NCBI RefSeq assembly: GCF_025917315.1 | Contig: NZ_CP080627.1 | Span: forward strand, 186,001 to 250,000 | Length of the DNA stretch: 64,000 nucleotides | Direction of reading: 5' to 3' | Origin: Halomonas qaidamensis | GTDB lineage: Bacteria > Pseudomonadota > Gammaproteobacteria > Pseudomonadales > Halomonadaceae | Shown: one piece after another, positions 26,755-35,920 of the stretch | Position numbering within the stretch: position 1 is the stretch's first letter | Layout: the number at the start of each line of letters is the position of its first letter | Program-made: the position numbers and the translations under genes | Notes under the pieces: generated by a model | What the model saw: the letters and a program-made list of their open reading frames with translations, nothing else | Database searches by the model: none | Told to the model about the DNA's origin: nothing

Positions 26755-27375
26755 ATGGCTCGTTATATTGGACCGAAGTGCAAACTGTCTCGTCGTGAAG
26801 GCACCGATCTCTTTTTAAAGAGTGGCGTGACTCCCTTCGAGAAAAAGTGTAAATCCGAGCAAATCCCGGGTGTACACGGCCAGCGTCGTCAGCGTCTTTC
26901 CGACTACGGCTTGCAGCTTCGCGAGAAGCAAAAAGTACGCCGTATGTATGGCGTACTCGAAAAGCAGTTCCGCAACTATTACAAAGAAGCCGCTCGCCTG
27001 AAAGGTGCGACTGGTGAAGTATTGTTGCAGTTGCTTGAATCCCGACTGGATAACGTCGTCTACCGCATGGGCTTTGGCTCGACTCGCTCTGAAGCGCGTC
27101 AGCTGGTCAGCCACAAGGCGATTTCTGTGAACGGCCGTACTGTTAACGTTGCTTCTTATCAAGTGAAGCCCGGTGACGTTGTAGCTGTTCGCGAAAAGGC
27201 GAAGAACCAAGCACGTATTCAACACTCGTTGACCATTGCGGCCAACCGTGGCGACATCGCTTGGATCGAAATCGACGCCAAGAAGATGGAAGGCACTTTC
27301 AAGGCTCTGCCTGAACGCGGTGACCTGACTGCCGACATCAACGAAAACCTGATCGTCGAGCTGTACTCCAAGTAA
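26755..27375 (+). CDS. rpsD: 30S ribosomal protein S4
   Basis: The 206-residue primary assembly and fidelity protein, and the expected repressor of this operon. It has the S4 RNA-binding domain around residues 95-155 ([21 protein letters not shown]). The N-terminus lacks the zinc-binding cysteine cluster. Confidence 0.98.
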   Translation: MARYIGPKCKLSRREGTDLFLKSGVTPFEKKCKSEQIPGVHGQRRQRLSDYGLQLREKQKVRRMYGVLEKQFRNYYKEAARLKGATGEVLLQLLESRLDNVVYRMGFGSTRSEARQLVSHKAISVNGRTVNVASYQVKPGDVVAVREKAKNQARIQHSLTIAANRGDIAWIEIDAKKMEGTFKALPERGDLTADINENLIVELYSK

Positions 27376-27407
27376 GCAGTTTGATTTACATTTCTGCTTC
27401 TTGAGAC

Positions 27408-27437
27408 CTGGGCGGGGTAGCAAAGCTAACCGCCCAG
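27408..27437 (+). other. Hairpin in the rpsD-rpoA spacer
   Basis: CTGGGCGG pairs with CCGCCCAG, with an inner TAGC/GCTA pairing. There is no T-tract. It sits in the 125-base rpsD-rpoA gap, the widest within the alpha operon, and may tune rpoA expression or mRNA processing. Function is inferred only. Confidence 0.4.
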
Positions 27438-27500
27438 ATGCTCTTGAGTAGTGTGCTCTAGAGTACTCAGTATCCGTTTGGCAGCCTGAAAGGTGTTCAT

Positions 27501-28496
27501 ATGCAGCGTTCAGTGACAGAGTTTCTTCGCCCTCGCGACATCAAGGTCGAAGAAATCAGCGCACATCATGCCAAAATCGTTCTCGAACCGTTCGAGCGCG
27601 GCTTTGGTCACACCCTGGGGAATGCACTTCGTCGCATTCTGCTTTCGTCTATGCCCGGCGCTGCCGTGGTAGAGGCTGAAATTGCCGGTGTAGAGCACGA
27701 ATACAGTGCACTCGAAGGGGTGCAGGAAGATGTCATCGAAATCCTCCTGAACTTGAAAGATGTTGCGATCAAGATGCACAGCCGCGACGAGGCGGTGCTC
27801 TCGCTGAACAAGCAGGGCCCAGCTGTCGTCACCGCTGGCGACATTGCGCTTGATCATAGCGTCGAAATCGTCAACCCGGATCACGTCATTGCTCATGTCA
27901 ATGAAGGTGCCGAGCTGAAAATTCAGCTTAAGGTAGCGCTGGGTCGTGGTTACGAACCGGCTGACGCTCGTGGCTCTGATGAGGAGACACGTGCAATTGG
28001 CCGCCTGCAGCTGGATGCCACCTTCAGCCCTGTTCGGCGTGTTTCCTATTCGGTTGAAGCCGCTCGTGTTGAGCAGCGTACCGACCTCGATAAGCTAATT
28101 ATCGATCTGGAAACCGACGGTACACTGGATCCGGAAGAGGCTATCCGTCGCAGTGCGACCATTCTGCAAGAGCAGCTGGCCGCCTTCGTCGACCTGGAAG
28201 CTGATAAAGAACAGGAAGTCGAAGAGGAAGAGGATCTTGTTGATCCTATCCTATTGCGCCCCGTAGACGATCTTGAGTTGACAGTTCGCAGCGCTAACTG
28301 CCTAAAAGCCGAGAATATTTATTATATTGGTGATCTGATCCAGCGCACTGAGGTTGAGCTGCTGAAGACACCTAATCTTGGTAAAAAGTCTTTGAATGAA
28401 ATCAAAGATGTACTGGCAGCGCGCGGCTTGTCCCTCGGTATGCGGCTGGAAAATTGGCCACCCGCTAGCCTGAAGGACGACAAGGCCTCCGCGTGA
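27501..28496 (+). CDS. rpoA: RNA polymerase alpha subunit
   Basis: The 331-residue alpha subunit. The N-terminal assembly domain is followed by an acidic linker (about residues 233-247) and the C-terminal domain that binds UP elements and activators ([21 protein letters not shown]). The length matches the gammaproteobacterial form. Confidence 0.99.
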   Translation: MQRSVTEFLRPRDIKVEEISAHHAKIVLEPFERGFGHTLGNALRRILLSSMPGAAVVEAEIAGVEHEYSALEGVQEDVIEILLNLKDVAIKMHSRDEAVLSLNKQGPAVVTAGDIALDHSVEIVNPDHVIAHVNEGAELKIQLKVALGRGYEPADARGSDEETRAIGRLQLDATFSPVRRVSYSVEAARVEQRTDLDKLIIDLETDGTLDPEEAIRRSATILQEQLAAFVDLEADKEQEVEEEEDLVDPILLRPVDDLELTVRSANCLKAENIYYIGDLIQRTEVELLKTPNLGKKSLNEIKDVLAARGLSLGMRLENWPPASLKDDKASA

Positions 28497-28535
28497 GTGT
28501 CGACTCGAGTCCCAGTTTGGTAAGGAATTACAACC

Positions 28536-28922
28536 ATGCGTCATCGTAAGAGTGGTCGTCATCTGAATCGTACCAGCTCGCATCGTCAGGCCATGTTTAA
28601 GAACATGTCTGTCTCGCTGGTCGAACATGAAGTCATTAAGACAACCCTGCCTAAGGCCAAGGAACTGCGTCGCGTTATCGAGCCGCTGATTACCTTAGCT
28701 AAGCAGGATAGCGTTGCAAACCGTCGTTTGGCATTTTCCCGTACGCGCTCTAAAGAAGCCGTCGGCAAATTGTTCAACGAGTTAGGTCCGCGTTATGCCG
28801 AGCGTCCGGGTGGCTACATCCGTATTCTCAAGTGCGGTTTCCGCACAGGCGACAACGCACCTATGGCGTTCGTTGAGCTAGTAGATCGCCCGGTTGTTGA
28901 AGAAGCAGCGGCAGAAGAGTAA
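28536..28922 (+). CDS. rplQ: 50S ribosomal protein L17
   Basis: The 128-residue protein near the exit tunnel ([20 protein letters not shown]). It ends the alpha operon and is followed by a strong terminator. Confidence 0.98.
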   Translation: MRHRKSGRHLNRTSSHRQAMFKNMSVSLVEHEVIKTTLPKAKELRRVIEPLITLAKQDSVANRRLAFSRTRSKEAVGKLFNELGPRYAERPGGYIRILKCGFRTGDNAPMAFVELVDRPVVEEAAAEE

Positions 28923-28953
28923 GTTTCTCTGCGCTGTCACTCAGCAAGAATGA

Positions 28954-28983
28954 AAACCGACCCCCTTAGGGTCGGTTTTTTTT
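28954..28983 (+). terminator. Terminator of the alpha operon
   Basis: AAAACCGACCC pairs with GGGTCGGTTTT and leads into a run of eight T. It closes the whole ribosomal cluster. Confidence 0.95.
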
Positions 28984-29126
28984 GGTCTATTCATTGTGTT
29001 TCCAAGCGATATACTGCTTAGTTAATTCACTTGCCGAGTTACCGTGCTAGTCTTAGATCGTTAAAGTGTGCTAATCAGGTCATTCGCAGGCAAGGCGACA
29101 TCACGACAAATAAGAAAGGGGCATGT

Positions 29127-30539
29127 ATGGCAACAAGGGGAATGTACTCAACAAAAGTCGCGTGTTGGTGGCTTCCATTGTCTCTGATGGTATTGCTGTT
29201 GGGGATTGCGACAGCTGCCCAGGCAAATCCGCGCTATGCGGGTATCGTGGTAGATCTGGAAAACGGGGAAGTTTTGTACGCCGAGAATGCCGATGAGCGT
29301 CGCTATCCTGCATCGTTAACCAAGATGATGACGCTGTACCTTACGTTTGAAGCATTGGAAAGCGGCGAACTTCGTTTAGATCAGCCGCTGCCGGTGTCTG
29401 CTCAAGCCGCAGCAATGCCAGCCACTAAATTGTGGTTATCGGCAGGTAGTACTATTCCTGTAGATACTGCTATACGTGCGTTAGCAGTGCGGTCAGCGAA
29501 TGATGTCGCTGTCGTAGTAGCCGAAGCGTTAGGAGGAAGCGAACAACGCTTTGGGGCAATAATGACAGATAAAGCTCGTGAACTGGGTATGAATGCCACT
29601 ACCTTTCGTAATGCCTCTGGTCTGCCTGATGATCAACAGGTAACGACTGCTCGAGATATGCTGACCCTCTCCGTTCGAGTGATGAAAGACTTTCCTCAGT
29701 ACTATCACTATTTTGGGCTGCAAGAATTTACTTATCGCGGTACCCGCCATACCAGCCATAACCGTTTAGTGAAAAACTACCCAGGGGCAGATGGCCTTAA
29801 AACCGGCTTTATCCGTGCATCGGGTTTTAACGTGGCGACAACGGCTGTTCACGACGGTCGTCGTTTGGTGGGAATTGTAATGGGGGGCTTTAGTGGGGCG
29901 TCTCGAGATACTCATATGGCTAACCTATTAGACCGTAGCTTTGCACGTGCAGCCCTACGAGACCAGCAGACATGGCTGGCGAATACCAATTTTTCTAGCG
30001 AATATATGGCTTTTTCTGGTCCTGTTGCTCGCCCCCTTTCTCGGCCTGTAACAACGCCACCTGCAGCTAGTCGTCCCGTACTGGCGAGTGACGGCACTAC
30101 TAGGAATGATTTAACCGCGACCAGGTTGTCCCCTTTACCAGCTTCTTCTACGCCGTCTGTCGAAGTTGAAGAGCGCCTTTCACGCTCAATGGAAGAAGCG
30201 GCGGAAGCATCTACAACCAATGCCCCAGACCCACTTGCTGCTTTTCTTGAACGTGAGCGAGAGCTTGCCGGAGTGCCCCAGGGAGCAATCTCCTCAGATA
30301 GCTGGGGCATTCAGGTAGGGGCTTTTAGCCAAGCGGCACGCGCTGAGCAACTGGCTCGTCAAGCAGCTCAACGACTACCCCATGAAGTGGGTGGACGTGT
30401 TGCTATCGATGCGCTAGAGGGCCAAACAACAGTATTCCGCGCTAGGGTCGTGGCACTGGATGAACCGCGTGCAAGGCGTGCCTGTAGGTCGTTAAAGGCG
30501 CAGGGTATGGAGTGCATGGTGGTCAACGCAAGCTTATAA
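29127..30539 (+). CDS. D-alanyl-D-alanine carboxypeptidase (PBP5/6 type) with C-terminal SPOR domain
   Basis: A periplasmic penicillin-binding enzyme that trims the terminal D-Ala from peptidoglycan stem peptides. A signal peptide (residues 1-33, cleavage after AQA) precedes the serine peptidase S11 domain. All three motifs are present: S63-L-T-K66, S123-A-N125 and K225-T-G227. Instead of the usual PBP5 C-terminal domain and membrane helix it has a Pro/Thr/Ser-rich linker and a C-terminal SPOR domain (WGIQVGAFSQAARAEQLARQ...), which binds denuded septal glycan. It probably acts at division sites. The start at 29127 is chosen for its AAAGGGG site and signal peptide; upstream ORF sequence lacks these. 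Confidence 0.9.
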   Translation: MATRGMYSTKVACWWLPLSLMVLLLGIATAAQANPRYAGIVVDLENGEVLYAENADERRYPASLTKMMTLYLTFEALESGELRLDQPLPVSAQAAAMPATKLWLSAGSTIPVDTAIRALAVRSANDVAVVVAEALGGSEQRFGAIMTDKARELGMNATTFRNASGLPDDQQVTTARDMLTLSVRVMKDFPQYYHYFGLQEFTYRGTRHTSHNRLVKNYPGADGLKTGFIRASGFNVATTAVHDGRRLVGIVMGGFSGASRDTHMANLLDRSFARAALRDQQTWLANTNFSSEYMAFSGPVARPLSRPVTTPPAASRPVLASDGTTRNDLTATRLSPLPASSTPSVEVEERLSRSMEEAAEASTTNAPDPLAAFLERERELAGVPQGAISSDSWGIQVGAFSQAARAEQLARQAAQRLPHEVGGRVAIDALEGQTTVFRARVVALDEPRARRACRSLKAQGMECMVVNASL

Positions 30540-30558
30540 AGCCACACGACAATCGCGA

Positions 30559-30589
30559 CCCCGCCAGTGTCCCATTGGCGGGGTTTTTT
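30559..30589 (+). terminator. Terminator after the carboxypeptidase gene
   Basis: CCCCGCCA pairs with TGGCGGGG across a nine-base loop, followed by six T. Confidence 0.94.
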
Positions 30590-30638
30590 ATTAGTGTTGA
30601 ATTCCGCTAGATAGTGTCCGGAAAGTAAGGAGAGCATC

Positions 30639-31514
30639 GTGACTACGTCGTTAAAAGGCATTCTCTGTATGTGCTTGGGGGTGCTGTTCTTAGCGTTGGG
30701 TGATGCGGTGTCGAAATGGCTAGGTGAAGTGCATTCGCCGTTACAGATTATTTTCTTTCGTACCGTAGTGTCATTACCGTTAATTGCACTCTTGGCTTAT
30801 TTCTCAGGTGGATTACGCAAGCTGCGTACCGCGCGGCCTCGTGTGCATTTGTTAAGAGGGGTAATTTACACTGCCACCATGGTCTGCTTTGTTTGGGGGC
30901 TAACGCTGATGCCGCTTGCCGAAGCCACAGCGATTGCATTTGTAGCGCCGCTGTTTGTCACGCTGCTGTCGGTGCCGCTGCTTGGTGAGCGTATTGATTC
31001 ACCGGTACTGATAGCATCGTTAGTTGGTTTTGTTGGTGTATTAATTGTGGTTCGCCCAGGTGGTGGCGCGTTTCAGGTGGGCGCGCTGACCCTTCTGGGG
31101 GCGGCAGTTTTCTATGCATTGCTGATGATTACTGCGCGTCGCTATGGCGCTCGGGAGCACCTATGGGCAATGGTATTTTATATGACGTTAGTACCTTTTT
31201 TACTGACAACTATTAGCTTGCCCTGGGTGTGGCAGACCCCGCAGCCCTGGCACTGGTTGGGTTTTTTAGCCGCCGGTGTATTAGGTATCGGAGCCACCGC
31301 ATTTATTACCCTAGCCTTTCGCTTTGCCCCAGCGGCTATTGCAGCACCGTTTGATTACACGGCCATGCTGTGGGCGGTACTGTTGGGTTGGTGGTTCTGG
31401 GGAGAACTGCCTGACCTATGGGTATGGGTGGGCAGTGCGCTGATTATGGGCAGCGGGCTAGCGATTGCCTACCATGACCGCCGTACGACGCTGAAGCGTC
31501 GCCCAACTGCGTAA
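30639..31514 (+). CDS. EamA/DMT-superfamily inner-membrane transporter
   Basis: A 291-residue protein with ten predicted membrane segments arranged as two EamA repeats, roughly residues 5-135 and 147-280. It resembles the RhaT/YdcZ-type drug/metabolite exporters and S-adenosylmethionine transporters of this superfamily. The substrate cannot be told from sequence. The GTG start at 30639 follows AAGGAG at good spacing. It is an isolated gene with its own terminator upstream. Confidence 0.85.
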   Translation: MTTSLKGILCMCLGVLFLALGDAVSKWLGEVHSPLQIIFFRTVVSLPLIALLAYFSGGLRKLRTARPRVHLLRGVIYTATMVCFVWGLTLMPLAEATAIAFVAPLFVTLLSVPLLGERIDSPVLIASLVGFVGVLIVVRPGGGAFQVGALTLLGAAVFYALLMITARRYGAREHLWAMVFYMTLVPFLLTTISLPWVWQTPQPWHWLGFLAAGVLGIGATAFITLAFRFAPAAIAAPFDYTAMLWAVLLGWWFWGELPDLWVWVGSALIMGSGLAIAYHDRRTTLKRRPTA

Positions 31515-31587
31515 ACGTGTTGGCCGCTGGGTGAGCAACAGCGTTGTTACCTCTAAGGGTTATCAAACAACTGATTACGGCTACTTT

Positions 31588-31647
31588 TTGATCTGGATCA
31601 TCAAAGTTGGTAGCTGGGCAAGACAGAGGGCTTGAGCTGGTTATAAT
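31588..31647 (+). promoter_or_regulatory. Candidate FNR/Anr-type site with a -10 box upstream of trhP
   Basis: TTGATCTGGATCAT (31588-31601) matches the FNR consensus TTGAT-N4-ATCAA at nine of ten positions. A perfect TATAAT lies at 31642-31647 without a good -35 box at 17 bases. The site centre is about 60 bases before the predicted start, a standard class I activator position. Regulation is inferred. Confidence 0.4.
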
Positions 31648-31703
31648 CCGCCACTCTCATCATAAGCGCTCCTGCGCCATCGTCCTGACAACGGTGACTA
31701 TCT

Positions 31704-33068
31704 ATGCAAGCTCCTGAATTACTCTCGCCTGCCGGTACTTTTAAAAATATGCGTTACGCGTTTGCCTATGGGGCTGATGCGGTGTACGCAGGTCAACCTC
31801 GCTATTCACTTCGGGTGCGCAACAACGATTTTAAAGTCGATAATTTGCATCGTGGTATTGACTACGCCCACGCGCGAGGCAAGAAGTTCTACGTTGCTTC
31901 TAACATTGCCCCACATAACAGCAAATTGAAAACGTACCTGCGGGATATGGAGCCAGTCATTGAGGCGGGGCCGGATGCGCTGATCATGTCAGACCCGGGA
32001 CTGATTATGATGATTCGCGATCGCTGGCCGGATCAAGAGATCCATCTTTCGGTGCAATCTAACGTGGTGAACTGGGCCGCTGCGCAATTCTGGCAGCGCC
32101 AAGGTATCAGCCGCATTATTTTATCTCGGGAGTTATCCCTTGAAGAAATAGGTGAAATTCGTGCCGAGTGCCCTGGCCTAGAGATCGAAACCTTTGTTCA
32201 CGGTGCGCTATGTATCGCTTATTCTGGGCGCTGCCTGCTATCGGGCTATTTTAACCACCGCGACCCCAATCAAGGTACCTGCACCAATGCATGCCGTTGG
32301 AAGTACAACACGATAGCGGCTACCCAAGATGAGACAGGCGACCTGATACCTGCCGGTGTTAGCACGTCTGCCGCCGACCAAGACGAGCTCTCGGCGCTAA
32401 TTGAAGACGTTACCCGCCCCGGTAAATTAATGCCGGTGTACGAAGATGAACACGGCACCTACATTATGAACTCGAAGGATCTGCGTGCGGTACAGCACGT
32501 AGCGCGCCTGACAGAAATGGGTGTGGCATCGCTAAAGATCGAAGGGCGGACAAAGTCCCACTACTACGTTGCGCGTACCGCGCAGGTTTACCGCCGAGCA
32601 ATTGACGATGCCGTGGCTGGCCGCCCCTTTAATATGGGGCTAATGGATGAGCTTGAAAACCTAGCCAACAGGGGGTACACCGAAGGCTTCTATCGGCGCC
32701 ATGTACACGATGAATTTCAGAGCTATGAGCAGGGCAGCTCTATCGGTGTCCACCAACAGTTTGTCGGTGAAGTATTGGGCTACGATCCCGTGCGTGGCTG
32801 GCTAGACATTGAGGTGAAAAACCGCTTTGAAATAGGCGATGGCATGGAGCTGATGCTGCCAAGTGGAAACCACCGTTTTGTGCTTGACCATATTGAGAAT
32901 ACCCGCGGCGAATCCCAAAAGGCCGCTCCTGGCTCTGGGCACCGGGTACGTATCCCAGTGCCAGGCGTCAGCATCTCTCCTAAACAGCTAGAGTTTGCGC
33001 TTTTAATGCGCGACCTCAAGCCAGCAGGATCTATTGCCGCAGTTCAACTCGGCGTACCTGCTGCTTAA
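31704..33068 (+). CDS. trhP: tRNA 5-hydroxyuridine synthesis protein TrhP (peptidase U32 family)
   Basis: A 454-residue homologue of E. coli TrhP (YegQ), an iron-sulfur U32-family protein needed for oxygen-independent, prephenate-dependent hydroxylation of U34 in tRNA. The match spans the protein: PELLSPAGT at the start, ADAVYAGQPRYSLRVRNN, the cysteine-bearing GRCLLSGYFNHRDPNQGTC, and IMNSKDLRA. The family was once labelled a collagenase-like protease; RNA modification is the better call. Confidence 0.93.
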   Translation: MQAPELLSPAGTFKNMRYAFAYGADAVYAGQPRYSLRVRNNDFKVDNLHRGIDYAHARGKKFYVASNIAPHNSKLKTYLRDMEPVIEAGPDALIMSDPGLIMMIRDRWPDQEIHLSVQSNVVNWAAAQFWQRQGISRIILSRELSLEEIGEIRAECPGLEIETFVHGALCIAYSGRCLLSGYFNHRDPNQGTCTNACRWKYNTIAATQDETGDLIPAGVSTSAADQDELSALIEDVTRPGKLMPVYEDEHGTYIMNSKDLRAVQHVARLTEMGVASLKIEGRTKSHYYVARTAQVYRRAIDDAVAGRPFNMGLMDELENLANRGYTEGFYRRHVHDEFQSYEQGSSIGVHQQFVGEVLGYDPVRGWLDIEVKNRFEIGDGMELMLPSGNHRFVLDHIENTRGESQKAAPGSGHRVRIPVPGVSISPKQLEFALLMRDLKPAGSIAAVQLGVPAA

Positions 33069-33140
33069 ATTATCCTTAAGATCACGCACAGTTGTTGCGT
33101 GGTCTTAAGAGACCCGTTAAGAACGTCGTTAGGAAGATGG

Positions 33141-33761
33141 TTACAAGCGGTCGTGGAAAAAGGCCTGCGCGGCTAAGCGTGGGTCTGGCTGACCACAAAT
33201 AGCAGAAATAACCGCAATACCGTTTGCCCCAGCGGCTTTCACTTGAGCCATGTGTTCAGCTTTTAGTCCACCAATCGCGACACTGGGGAGTTGGCAAGCA
33301 TTAGCAAGCTGTGCCAGCCCATCAAAGCCAATTGGTTGGGCGTGATCTTGTTTGCTGCCAGTTGCAAAGATGGGCCCTAAACCGACGTAATTGAGCAGTT
33401 CGACGGGAGCTTCCTGAAGTTGGGCAGGGGTGTTAATCGAAAGCCCAATAATGGCGTGCTGGCCGAGAGTGTTTCGCGCTTCTTGAACAGCCGTGTCGCT
33501 TTGCCCGACATGTAAGCCATCAGCTTGGCTGGCTAACGCCACGTTCAGACGATCGTTAATAATCAGTGGAACGCCACTACCTGATAACATCGCTTTGAGG
33601 CGTTTGGCCTGGGCGATCATTTGCTCGTCACTCGCGTATTTATCGCGTAGCTGCACCATGGTAATGCCGCCTTGTATAGCCGCTTCGACCGTCTTTTCAA
33701 GGCCAAATTCGGCGCATAGCTCAGCATCAGTAATGAGATAGAGCGAAAGATCAAACGGCAT
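33141..33761 (-). CDS. thiE: Thiamine-phosphate synthase
   Basis: A 206-residue TIM-barrel enzyme that joins HMP-pyrophosphate and HET-phosphate to give thiamine phosphate. Motifs VQLRDK, INDR, GLHVGQSD and GLGPIFATGSK are present. I use the ATG at 33761, which has GGAGG upstream and overlaps thiM by 11 bases; the longer in-frame start at 33782 has no such site. It is second in the thiM-thiE operon under the TPP riboswitch. Confidence 0.94.
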   Translation of the reverse strand: MPFDLSLYLITDAELCAEFGLEKTVEAAIQGGITMVQLRDKYASDEQMIAQAKRLKAMLSGSGVPLIINDRLNVALASQADGLHVGQSDTAVQEARNTLGQHAIIGLSINTPAQLQEAPVELLNYVGLGPIFATGSKQDHAQPIGFDGLAQLANACQLPSVAIGGLKAEHMAQVKAAGANGIAVISAICGQPDPRLAAQAFFHDRL

Positions 33762-34560
33762 GCACTGCCTCCAATTGAGCAAAAGTTGAGAGATCGTCGG
33801 GCGTTAACTGATAGAGCGTATCCAACAGCGCCACCTGGAAACTACCAGGGCCTTGAGCCTGCTTACCTGCGCGACTGCCCGCTATGCTAAAACATGCTAA
33901 GGCGGCCAAACTGGCCTCCAGCGGCTGCTCGTGATTGGCGGCCACAAAGCTTGCCACCAGCGCACTCAGTCCACAGCCTAAGGTAGTCACGCGGGGCATT
34001 AACGGGTGACCACCTTTAAGCCGATAATGATGGGTGCCGTCAGTGATGACATCTGTCTCACCGGTAACCGCGACGACGCAACGATGTTGTTGTGCTAGCG
34101 CAATGGCTGCGGTCGTGGCTTCTTGAGAACTGGTGGTGGCATCAACGCCTCGCCCCAGGCTAGCCAAACCGTTAAGCGCTTGGATTTCCGAGGCGTTGCC
34201 GCGAATAACGCTGGGTTGATAAGTCAGCAGCGTCTTGCACAAACGCTGGCGAAAGGTGGTGGCACCAACCGCAACAGGATCGAGCACCCATGGAATATTG
34301 TTTTGATGGGCGGTGCGCGCAGCGATAACCATGGCGTCAGCCCAAGGGGAAGAGAGGGTGCCAATATTGATCGATAGCGCGCCAGAAATAGCGGTGAATT
34401 CAGCCACCTCTTCTTGCGCATGTAGCATGGCAGGGGATGCGCCTGTCGCTAATAGCAAATTAGCGGTGCTGTTCATCGCCACGTAGTTGGTAATGCAATG
34501 TACCAGTGGTGTCGCAGCGCGCAGAGCGATGAGGTAATCGCCGAGTGGGCGTGAAAGCAT
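33751..34560 (-). CDS. thiM: Hydroxyethylthiazole kinase
   Basis: A 269-residue kinase that phosphorylates the thiazole alcohol in thiamine salvage. It has the family pattern PLVHCITNYVAMN, VLDPVAVGAT and the C-terminal catalytic TTLGCGLSAL region. With thiE it forms a salvage and condensation pair; no thiC or thiD is in the window. Translation is likely controlled by the riboswitch, which can hide its GGGAGG ribosome site. Confidence 0.94.
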   Translation of the reverse strand: MLSRPLGDYLIALRAATPLVHCITNYVAMNSTANLLLATGASPAMLHAQEEVAEFTAISGALSINIGTLSSPWADAMVIAARTAHQNNIPWVLDPVAVGATTFRQRLCKTLLTYQPSVIRGNASEIQALNGLASLGRGVDATTSSQEATTAAIALAQQHRCVVAVTGETDVITDGTHHYRLKGGHPLMPRVTTLGCGLSALVASFVAANHEQPLEASLAALACFSIAGSRAGKQAQGPGSFQVALLDTLYQLTPDDLSTFAQLEAVHAV

Positions 34561-34565
34561 AATAT

Positions 34566-34680
34566 CCTCCCGGCAGGGGGAGGTGGTGCAGCCGCACCAC
34601 GACTCCCTACGCCGGCGTTATCCGGTTCAGGTTCAAAGGGTGCTTCTCAGCCCATTAGTCATGGGCGCCCCTGTCGTGGT
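34566..34680 (-). promoter_or_regulatory. TPP riboswitch (THI element) with a sequestering expression platform
   Basis: Read on the minus strand, 34680-34596 carries the THI core: CTGAGA, then ACCCTTTGAACCTGA, CCGGATAA and GCCGGCGTAGGGA. P1 is ACCACGAC (34680-34673) with GTCGTGGT (34603-34596). Downstream, CTCCC (34582-34578) can pair either with GGGAG at the aptamer's 3' edge (34607-34603), extending a GTGGTGC/GCACCAC hairpin, or with the thiM Shine-Dalgarno GGGAGG (34571-34566). The aptamer is clear by consensus; the switching mechanism is inferred from pairing. Confidence 0.95.
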
Positions 34681-34683
34681 AGT

Positions 34684-34712
34684 ACTATCCTTGGCTTAGA
34701 TCAATCTGTAAA
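34684..34712 (-). promoter_or_regulatory. Sigma-70 promoter for thiM-thiE
   Basis: On the minus strand, TTTACA (34712-34707) and GATAGT (34689-34684) are 17 bases apart. The predicted start lies within a few bases of the riboswitch P1 5' strand, so the aptamer would be the first thing transcribed. Confidence 0.6.
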
Positions 34713-34760
34713 GCCTGAGGGCTTTCGCGCTACTAACTGTCTTAGCTATTAACAGACTAC

Positions 34761-34796
34761 CAGTTAGCTATTAGCGAACAGTTAGCTATTAGCGAA
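34761..34796. repeat. Tandem 18-bp repeat
   Basis: CAGTTAGCTATTAGCGAA occurs twice in direct tandem (34761-34778, 34779-34796), followed by a shorter relic GATTAGCGAA. It lies between the thiM promoter and the end of the next gene. Confidence 0.85.
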
Positions 34797-34802
34797 GCGC
34801 GA

Positions 34803-35147
34803 TTAGCGAAATGCGATACGTGTACCGTAAGTTAACATTTCATCGGGAGTTATCGCTTTTCCTTCGACACCAATCATTTCATCGCCACACTGGTCTGCAA
34901 AGGTAAGCACGCCATGAGTAAGGCCTAATTGGCCTAGAGTATCGCGAATTTCACCAGTGCCCAAAAAGGTGCTGACATGGCCTTGGGCATTGGTTAAATC
35001 AGAGACACCGTTAGCGTGATGGAAGCGAACTTTATAGATGCCATCCATGGATTCGACTTCCACAATAGGCGAAAAGCCATTCTGTATGGCGCGGGCCAAC
35101 TGCTTGAGTGTTAGATGGTCGCCGAGGGTCATATCAATCGCAGTCAT
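34803..35147 (-). CDS. Small conserved protein (DUF6482-like)
   Basis: A 114-residue soluble protein without signal peptide or membrane segment. It resembles a halomonad/pseudomonad family that I recall as DUF6482, mainly through YKVRFHHANG, a central TFLGTGEIRDTLG and the CGDEMIG motif near the C-terminus. Function is unknown. The ATG at 35147 has GGAG eight bases upstream; the ORF also has a TTG at 35159. Confidence 0.65.
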   Translation of the reverse strand: MTAIDMTLGDHLTLKQLARAIQNGFSPIVEVESMDGIYKVRFHHANGVSDLTNAQGHVSTFLGTGEIRDTLGQLGLTHGVLTFADQCGDEMIGVEGKAITPDEMLTYGTRIAFR

Positions 35148-35301
35148 GACAAACTCCAAGTGGATACCGTTAGTAAGGCATCACAGTGTTCTCTAGAGGA
35201 ATGCTACAAGCGAAGTTAGTAAAGGTGATTAAGTTTTGTAAAAATACACACTAGAGTGTAGAAGGTTTGCATAGAAATTCCAGGATTCGGAGCGAAAGCA
35301 C

Positions 35302-35676
35302 TTAATGAACAGCATCCAGTGCATGCTGCTGCAGCTTGATGAATGGAATAATCTCTAATGTTTTCTCATGAGTGCCAGACAATAACACTGGTGGAGCCAA
35401 GCCAACTTGTGCAGCTTCCTGCCAACGGTTGGCACAGACACACCAGCGGTCGCCGGGCTGCAGGCCTGGAAACCCATATTCTGGGCGTGGAGTCACTAGG
35501 TCGTTGCCTTGAGCTCTTGAAAACGTTAAAAATTCTTCGGTTACCATCGCGCATACTGAGTGCGTACCGACATCATCGGGCCCTGTACGACAAAAGCCAT
35601 CGCGGTAAAAACCGGTTTTAGGGTCATGGCAGCAGGGCGTTAATGGTTCACCTAGCACATTGCGATCACGAGACAT
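35302..35676 (-). CDS. DUF2237 family protein
   Basis: A 124-residue protein closely matching DUF2237: NVLGEPLTPCCHDPKTGFYR, CAMVTEEFL, RPEYGFPGLQPGDRWCVCANRW and a C-terminal HEKTLEIIP. Several conserved Cys and Trp suggest a compact, possibly metal- or disulfide-bearing fold. Its function is not established. It stands alone on the minus strand. Confidence 0.85.
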   Translation of the reverse strand: MSRDRNVLGEPLTPCCHDPKTGFYRDGFCRTGPDDVGTHSVCAMVTEEFLTFSRAQGNDLVTPRPEYGFPGLQPGDRWCVCANRWQEAAQVGLAPPVLLSGTHEKTLEIIPFIKLQQHALDAVH

Positions 35677-35920
35677 AGTGGCTCCTCTGGCATAGGGCGG
35701 GCTAAGCTAAGGGCTAGCTAAACGATGCCCACCTTTTAAATAGTGAAACAGCATGATGAGGTAAGGTAGTGCATCAGGTGCTGATAGACTACGTACGTAA
35801 AAGCTTACGTACTTAAAAACGTCTGTACTTAAAAGCTTACGAATTATTGAAAGTGGTCAAAGTTTTGTACAGGTTGTAGGGTTCGTCAACGTATTTTATG
35901 AATATGAAATAGGAGAGGTT

